From positions 1 to 19,487 of the forward strand of contig JAISCU010000251.1 in assembly GCA_031265345.1 (NCBI GenBank): a stretch of DNA of 19,487 nt, given 5' to 3'. The position numbers and the translations under genes were made by a program. This DNA comes from Bifidobacteriaceae bacterium (GTDB lineage Bacteria > Actinomycetota > Actinomycetes > Actinomycetales > WQXJ01). Below, piece after piece: positions 15,839 to 19,487 of this stretch. Within the stretch, counting starts at the first letter, position 1; each line of letters starts with the position of its first letter. The notes beneath the pieces were generated by a model. The model did no database searches. It was not told the DNA's origin and saw only the letters and a list, made by a program, of their open reading frames with translations.

Positions 15839-17143
15839 GCTTGACGCATAATAACTTGCGCAAATGGGTTTCTGGGGCGTAGTGTTGTGGTATGGACGCT
15901 GCGCTGGTCGAGGGGCTGGCCGGGGTCTACGAGGCGGCGGCGCCGCACTTGGACGAGCGGCAGCGGCGGGTGGTGCTGGGCGCCGCGGCGGAGCGGCTGG
16001 GGCACGGCGGAGTGTCCGCGTTGTCCCAGGCCACGGGCGTGGCGCGGAACACGATCGCCAGGGGCGCGAGGGACGCGGCGGGGACGCCGGCCGCGCGGGT
16101 CCGAGCCCCCGGCGCGGGACGGCCGCGCCTCGCGGACCGGGACGGCGCCCTGGAGGCCGACTTGATGGGGCTGCTGGAGCCGGACACGGCCGGCGACCCC
16201 ATGCGGTTCCTGCTGTGGACCACCTTGTCGACGCGGGCGCTGGCGAGGGAGCTGAAGGGCCTGGGCCACCGCGTGTCCCAGTCGACGGTGGGGCGGATGC
16301 TGAACGCGATGGGCTACTCCCTCCAGGCGAACCAGAAGACCTACGACAAGTCCGACCACCCGGACCGGGACGCCCAGTTCCGGCACATCGACGCGCTGGT
16401 CGCCGCGCGGGTCGGGGCCGGGGAGCCGGTCGTGTCGGTGGACACGAAGAAGAAGGAGCTGGTCGGGAACTACAAGAACGCGGGCCGGGAGTGGTCTCCG
16501 GCGAAGTCGCCGTTCCTGGTCGAGGCGCACGACTTCCCCTCCCCGGACGTCCCCAGGGCGCTGCCCCACGGCGTCTACGACGTCGCCGCGAACGACGGCT
16601 GGGTGTCGGTCGGGGTCGACCACGACACCTCCGCGTTCGCGGTCGCCACCATCAAGTCGTGGTGGGACGAGATGGGCCGTGCCCGCTACCCGGGCGCGGA
16701 GACGCTGCTGATCTGCGCGGACGGCGGCGGGTCGAACGCGGCGCGCGGCTGGGCGTGGAAGTTCGAGCTGGCCGCGTTCGCACGGGAGGCGGGCCTGGAC
16801 GTGACGGTCGCGCACCTGCCGCCGGGGACCTCGAAGTGGAACAAGATCGAGCACCGCATGTTCAGCTTCATCTCCATGAACTGGCGCGCCAAACCGCTGG
16901 TCTCCCACGAGGTCGTCGTCAAACTCATCGGGTCCACCACCACCGAGGCCGGCCTGACGATACGCTGCGAGCTCGACACCCGCCCCTACCCCGTGGGCGC
17001 CAAGTACACCGACGCCCAGAAACAGGCCCTGCCGCTGGTCCGGGACGCCTTCCACGGCGACTGGAACTACACCCTCACACCGCCCGAAACCTGAACAAGG
17101 CGCGACACGCCGACGATGGCTTCAATAATTATGACTCAGCTCC
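15837..17143 (+). mobile_element. ISAzo13-like insertion sequence, intact, about 1.3 kb
   Basis: Single-gene insertion sequence that splits a methyltransferase gene. The ends are imperfect inverted repeats: 15837-15856 against the complement of 17124-17143 matches at 13 of 20 positions, including the outer GG, TGA and a shared CATAAT core. The borders are supported by the flanking TAA/CTAAGG direct repeat and by perfect restoration of the methyltransferase frame when the element is removed. Its transposase is full length, so the element may still be active. It is visibly richer in G+C than the interrupted gene, pointing to a foreign source or another codon-usage class. Confidence 0.88.
15892..17094 (+). 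CDS. ISAzo13-family transposase (DDE_Tnp_ISAZ013)
   Basis: DDE transposase of 400 aa that catalyses cut-and-paste or copy-out movement of its element. The N-terminus has a helix-turn-helix-like segment (GVSALSQATGVARNTIARGA) for end binding. The catalytic acids are visible: D184 in PVVSVDTKKKELVGNY, D277 in LLICADGGGSN and E320 in PGTSKWNKIEHRMFSFIS. The KKKE-GN-KN-G pattern, HDFPS and the SKWNKIEHR motif identify the ISAzo13 (Rhodopirellula-type) family. The length is near the usual 400-430 aa and no frameshift is seen. ATG at 15892, about 55 nt inside the left end; no strong Shine-Dalgarno. Confidence 0.95.
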   Translation: MDAALVEGLAGVYEAAAPHLDERQRRVVLGAAAERLGHGGVSALSQATGVARNTIARGARDAAGTPAARVRAPGAGRPRLADRDGALEADLMGLLEPDTAGDPMRFLLWTTLSTRALARELKGLGHRVSQSTVGRMLNAMGYSLQANQKTYDKSDHPDRDAQFRHIDALVAARVGAGEPVVSVDTKKKELVGNYKNAGREWSPAKSPFLVEAHDFPSPDVPRALPHGVYDVAANDGWVSVGVDHDTSAFAVATIKSWWDEMGRARYPGAETLLICADGGGSNAARGWAWKFELAAFAREAGLDVTVAHLPPGTSKWNKIEHRMFSFISMNWRAKPLVSHEVVVKLIGSTTTEAGLTIRCELDTRPYPVGAKYTDAQKQALPLVRDAFHGDWNYTLTPPET

Positions 17144-17148
17144 TAAGG
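17143..17148. repeat. Right copy of the direct repeat flanking the IS
   Basis: Second CTAAGG copy; TAA at 17144-17146 is the minimal target duplication. It borders the N-terminal methyltransferase fragment. Confidence 0.7.
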
Positions 17149-17563
17149 AGGCTATCGTCCCAGCGGGGTCTCCGAAATGATGAACAGCTTCCTTGATCAG
17201 GATCAGATCGACCTTTGCGACCCCGGCCGCGCGCAGGGCACTGGTTGCGTGCGCCGCGTCAGCGTGGACAGCGGTCAAACCTGGGCGGTCGGGCACTTGT
17301 GACAGCATTCCCCGCGAAGGATCGACCACGAATACATGCGCGGTTCGCATCCGGTCAAGAATCTCAGCGGCATAGATGCCGGTGCCACCCCCGACGTCGG
17401 CAACCACGGGTGCCTCCAGGTGCGGAACGGCCTCAAGGATTCGGTCGCACATCCAGCCCCGAAACCGTGTCGAATGCTCCCACAATTCATCATAATGCGG
17501 ACCCAACTGGTCGTAGTGATGACACGTTGACCCGCGCTCAATCTCATCGGCATTGCTCGTCAC
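17144..17563 (-). pseudogene. SAM-dependent methyltransferase, N-terminal fragment split by an IS
   Basis: N-terminal 140 codons of the methyltransferase completed by the fragment at 15471-15833; the restored protein would be 260 aa, a normal size. Visible are HYDQLGPHYDELWEHSTRFR, the SAM-binding motif I VVADVGGGTGIYAAEIL, an acidic strand end VFVVDPSRGML and a motif-IV-like VDLILIKEAVHHF. The substrate is unknown; similarity is to general Methyltransf_11/25 enzymes. In the present sequence the frame runs four codons into the IS end and stops there, losing the C-terminal substrate domain. GTG start at 17563. It is transcribed divergently from the ATP-grasp gene across a 470-bp gap, so a shared pathway is possible. 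Confidence 0.87.
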
Positions 17564-17642
17564 GCATTGAGTCTAGGGTCATTGTTGTGCTGGTTCCGTG
17601 CCGTTTGGGTGAGTCACGCCCGTTGACGGTGGTCCAATAGTC

Positions 17643-17912
17643 ATGGGCGTGTCCGTCAGGCCATTGTGTCCGTCAGGCCATGCTAGGCACGCCGAAGACG
17701 CATTCAGAGCCGCCTTGGAAGCTCAGCCCAATTCGCCGCGCACACAGGTGAAAGTCGGCCTGAGCCCAGCGCTCGCAACCTACCTGTGGGGCGTCCAAAC
17801 GCTAGAGCCCATCTCCGACACCGCGTCCTTGGCCAACAGGGCACGGCAACCGGGTTTCACCGACCCGGTCGGCCAAGCGCTGAGCAATATGGAGGTCATG
17901 ACGAAGGGCTGA
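17643..17912 (+). CDS. Doubtful 89-codon open frame
   Basis: Possible small hypothetical protein of 89 aa, listed for completeness. It contains AEDAFRAALEAQPNSPRTQV, which could form a helix, and ALATYLWGVQTLEPISDTAS; no domain or membrane segment is recognised. The ATG lacks a Shine-Dalgarno, and the region spanning codons 3-13 is a 17-bp tandem duplication, not a multiple of three, which argues against a conserved N-terminus. It may be a gene remnant or non-coding. Confidence 0.2.
   Translation: MGVSVRPLCPSGHARHAEDAFRAALEAQPNSPRTQVKVGLSPALATYLWGVQTLEPISDTASLANRARQPGFTDPVGQALSNMEVMTKG
17649..17681 (+). repeat. 17-bp tandem duplication
   Basis: The 16-base sequence GTGTCCGTCAGGCCAT occurs at 17649-17664 and again at 17666-17681, separated by one T, giving a period of 17 bp. 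Two copies only. It could be slippage, a pair of protein-binding half sites on one helix face, or an insertion scar. Confidence 0.7.
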
Positions 17913-17984
17913 CGTGACCTAAGGCCATATGACATCCTGCGAGGGTTGTCTGAGGCGGGGTATCAGCCCCTCGCTCGGTGGCGC

Positions 17985-18026
17985 TAGGATTCGACGTGCC
18001 AGTGCCAAACCCCAAGGTTCCGGAGG
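17985..18026 (+). promoter_or_regulatory. Candidate -10 box and ribosome binding site of the ATP-grasp gene
   Basis: TAGGAT at 17985-17990 fits a -10 box, with no clear -35 partner. CGGAGG at 18021-18026 is a strong Shine-Dalgarno, 7 nt before the ATG at 18034. It decides that start against an in-frame ATG 35 codons upstream, whose extra residues are Arg/Gly-rich and look non-coding. Confidence 0.5.
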
Positions 18027-18033
18027 CCCCCAG

Positions 18034-19380
18034 ATGACCAGCGAACGCGAAGACCTGTGCGCCGCCATCTCGCGCGCCCTCGATGGTCGTCAGCTGCTCT
18101 GGATGGGGATCCGCGGCGACGACGCGCGGGCTCTTGCGGAGATCCCCGAATTCGCGGGCAGCTTCAGCATCATCAATCGCTACAGCCACCGACCCCTCGA
18201 CTACTCGATGGCATACGAGGACATCACTGGGGTTCGGGTCGATCTGGACGACTGGGACATCGACGCTCACCCGTTCGATGAAGCCACTGCCGAGTTCCGC
18301 CACCAGATCCGCGTCGCGATGGCCAAGGATAGCGCCGTGGTCACCTACCGACCCTCGGAGTTCCTCTCGGCGCTGGTCTTTTCCCGGGCAGACCGATGCC
18401 GATACCTCGGTCTGTATGCAAGCCACCACCACGCGTTCGAGCACAAGCCATGGGTGGAAGTTGCGGTCGCGAAAATGGGCATACCGACTCTGGGATGGCG
18501 GTACGTCGCTGACGAGGAGCAACTCGACGTTCCGATGCTACTTGGTGCCGGCCCCGTAGTGGTCCGGCCGAGTAGAGGATCTGGTGGGACAGGCATCACC
18601 AAGGCCGAGGGCATCGCCGAGCTAGTTCGATCATGGCCCCACGGCGAGGAATTCTTCGCCAGCGTCTCGCCGTATCTCGATGGATGTATCTCGATGAACG
18701 TCGGTGCCGTGGTCTGGGACGATGGCGTCACCATCCACCATCCTTCGGTGCAGCTCATCGGCATCCCGGGATGCACTCGCCGCGAATTTGGCTACTGCGG
18801 AAACGACTTCGCCGCCGTCAAGCAAATGGGGAATACCGTCATCCGACAGATGGAGCACCAGACCCGCAGAATTGGGGACTGGGCCCGCTCCCAAGGGTAC
18901 CGCGGGGCGTTCGGCGTCGACTTCATGGTCCAAGGAGACCGGCTCCTCTTCACCGAAATGAATCCGAGGATGCAGGGATCGACCCGCTTGTCGTCGCGGC
19001 TCTCCGCGTTATCGGAGCAGCCGTGCATCTTGCTCGACCATGTTGCGGCGCTGCTGCACCTGTCAACGCCGATCCGTCCATCGCTCCCTGAGTTGGTCGA
19101 CATGGCACCAGACGCGGCCCAGGTGATGCTCCACAACCTGTCTGGCGCTCCCGCTCCGCTTCGCCCCGCCCACATCACGGCTCGAGTCTTAGAGATCGCA
19201 CCTGACAGCATCATCGAGTTGGCACCGTCTCATGACTTGTTCGCCGCGCCCGACTCGACGATGGCAGCGGCGCGTTTCCCTCGGTCAGTCACCGAAACGG
19301 GCCATTCGCTTGACTCGCGGCTGGCGACCGCTCTGGCAGAGCAGGCAACCCAACAGCAGGAAGGCGATCAGCATGCTTAG
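18034..19380 (+). CDS. ATP-grasp domain ligase
   Basis: Predicted ATP-dependent carboxylate-amine (or thiol) ligase of 448 aa acting through an acyl-phosphate; substrate unknown. The ATP-binding glycine loop is VRPSRGSGGTGITK (residues 177-190). The Mg-ATP site is in GVDFMVQGDRLLFTEMNPRM, with E308, N310 and R312 as the usual E-x-N-x-R set. The segment before the loop (EVAVAKMGIPTLGW) matches the start of an ATP-grasp fold. The N-terminal 110 residues form an unrecognised pre-ATP-grasp domain, and about 100 residues follow the catalytic core. The start is fixed by a strong Shine-Dalgarno. The stop lies 8 nt inside the next gene, so the two form an operon. It could belong to a small biosynthetic or peptide-tailoring pathway; no carrier or precursor peptide is visible. 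Confidence 0.9.
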   Translation: MTSEREDLCAAISRALDGRQLLWMGIRGDDARALAEIPEFAGSFSIINRYSHRPLDYSMAYEDITGVRVDLDDWDIDAHPFDEATAEFRHQIRVAMAKDSAVVTYRPSEFLSALVFSRADRCRYLGLYASHHHAFEHKPWVEVAVAKMGIPTLGWRYVADEEQLDVPMLLGAGPVVVRPSRGSGGTGITKAEGIAELVRSWPHGEEFFASVSPYLDGCISMNVGAVVWDDGVTIHHPSVQLIGIPGCTRREFGYCGNDFAAVKQMGNTVIRQMEHQTRRIGDWARSQGYRGAFGVDFMVQGDRLLFTEMNPRMQGSTRLSSRLSALSEQPCILLDHVAALLHLSTPIRPSLPELVDMAPDAAQVMLHNLSGAPAPLRPAHITARVLEIAPDSIIELAPSHDLFAAPDSTMAAARFPRSVTETGHSLDSRLATALAEQATQQQEGDQHA

Positions 19381-19487
19381 GTCTCACCCACTTCGGGGAT
19401 CTCATGTCCTCGGCGAGCCTACCGAACTTAGCGAATGGCTCAAGCCTCCGTCCGGTCGGGAGGCGAATCACTACGTGACCAACGACG
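19373..19487 (+). CDS. Partial gene downstream of the ATP-grasp ligase, cut by the window end
   Basis: Start of a gene overlapping the ATP-grasp stop by 8 nt; 38 codons are visible before the window ends. AGGAAGG lies 8 nt before the ATG and is a good Shine-Dalgarno, supporting translation. The visible N-terminus (MLRSHPLRGSHVLGEPTE, then LSEWLKPPSGREANHYVTND) has no signal peptide and matches nothing I can name. The overlap suggests it works with the ligase. Confidence 0.6.
   Translation, partial: MLRSHPLRGSHVLGEPTELSEWLKPPSGREANHYVTND

Larger units (their letters stand above)
17564..18033. other. Largely empty intergenic region between methyltransferase and ATP-grasp gene
   Basis: No recognisable gene. 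It contains a 17-bp tandem duplication (17649-17681) and one plus-strand open frame, 17643-17912 (89 codons). That frame has fair GC third-position bias, but no Shine-Dalgarno and no recognised family, and the 17-bp duplication lies inside it, which would shift its frame. A -10-like TAGGAT (17985-17990) and an SD (CGGAGG) lie at its right end and serve the ATP-grasp gene. Confidence 0.4.

Noticed and set aside
15760..17055. 431-codon minus-strand frame through the IS
   Set aside because: Antisense to the transposase with its clear DDE residues; composition is that of a shadow frame.
17576..17640. End of a second insertion sequence upstream of 17643
   Set aside because: A TTGACG box and a short open stretch are present, but no inverted-repeat partner or transposase sequence is visible.
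1..19487. CRISPR array, tRNA, rRNA or riboswitch
   Set aside because: No regularly spaced repeats, no cloverleaf pattern and no recognised leader structure were found on reading; a covariance-model scan was not possible here.

Overview
The window comes from a high-G+C Gram-positive bacterium (Actinomycetota). Evidence for this is the strong GC third-position bias, the frequent GTG starts and ATGA/GTGA stop-start overlaps, several candidate leaderless promoters (a -10 box about 6-7 nt before the start codon), and the block dxr - site-2 protease - ispG - GNAT - proS. That block is conserved in actinobacteria; the first four genes match the order Rv2870c-Rv2867c of Mycobacterium tuberculosis. 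Genus and species cannot be read from the window.

Region 1 (1-7630) is core chromosome. Five minus-strand genes read right to left: dxr and ispG (MEP isoprenoid pathway), an RseP/Rip1 intramembrane protease between them, a two-domain GNAT acetyltransferase, and prolyl-tRNA synthetase, which seems to have its own leaderless promoter. A small membrane PH-domain protein is divergent from dxr with only 18 bp between the starts.

Region 2 (7630-15470) is an accessory, defence-like island. It opens with two different toxin-antitoxin cassettes facing each other: vapBC on plus, and a ParE-like toxin with an addiction-module antitoxin on minus. Next is a two-gene unit of a 97-aa protein coupled to a 792-aa HerA/VirD4-type P-loop ATPase, ending in a hairpin. 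After a 342-bp gap comes a 935-aa protein that joins an N-terminal TIR domain (candidate NADase effector), an uncharacterised middle, a P-loop NTPase and a C-terminal FGE-sulfatase/lectin-like domain. It is translationally coupled to a 102-aa protein of unknown function. This TIR-NTPase-FGE pair is the best candidate for an unusual immune system in the window.

Region 3 (15471-17563) is a SAM-dependent methyltransferase gene on minus, cut in two by an intact ISAzo13-like insertion sequence of about 1.3 kb. Removing the element and one copy of the duplicated target restores one 260-codon frame through the junction, so the insertion looks recent and clean.

Region 4 (17564-19487) has a mostly empty 470-bp gap with a 17-bp tandem duplication, then an ATP-grasp ligase on plus overlapping the start of a further gene that runs off the window. 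The ATP-grasp gene, its partner and perhaps the broken methyltransferase may belong to one small-molecule or peptide-modification locus, but this is inference. No tRNA, rRNA, CRISPR array or riboswitch was recognised.
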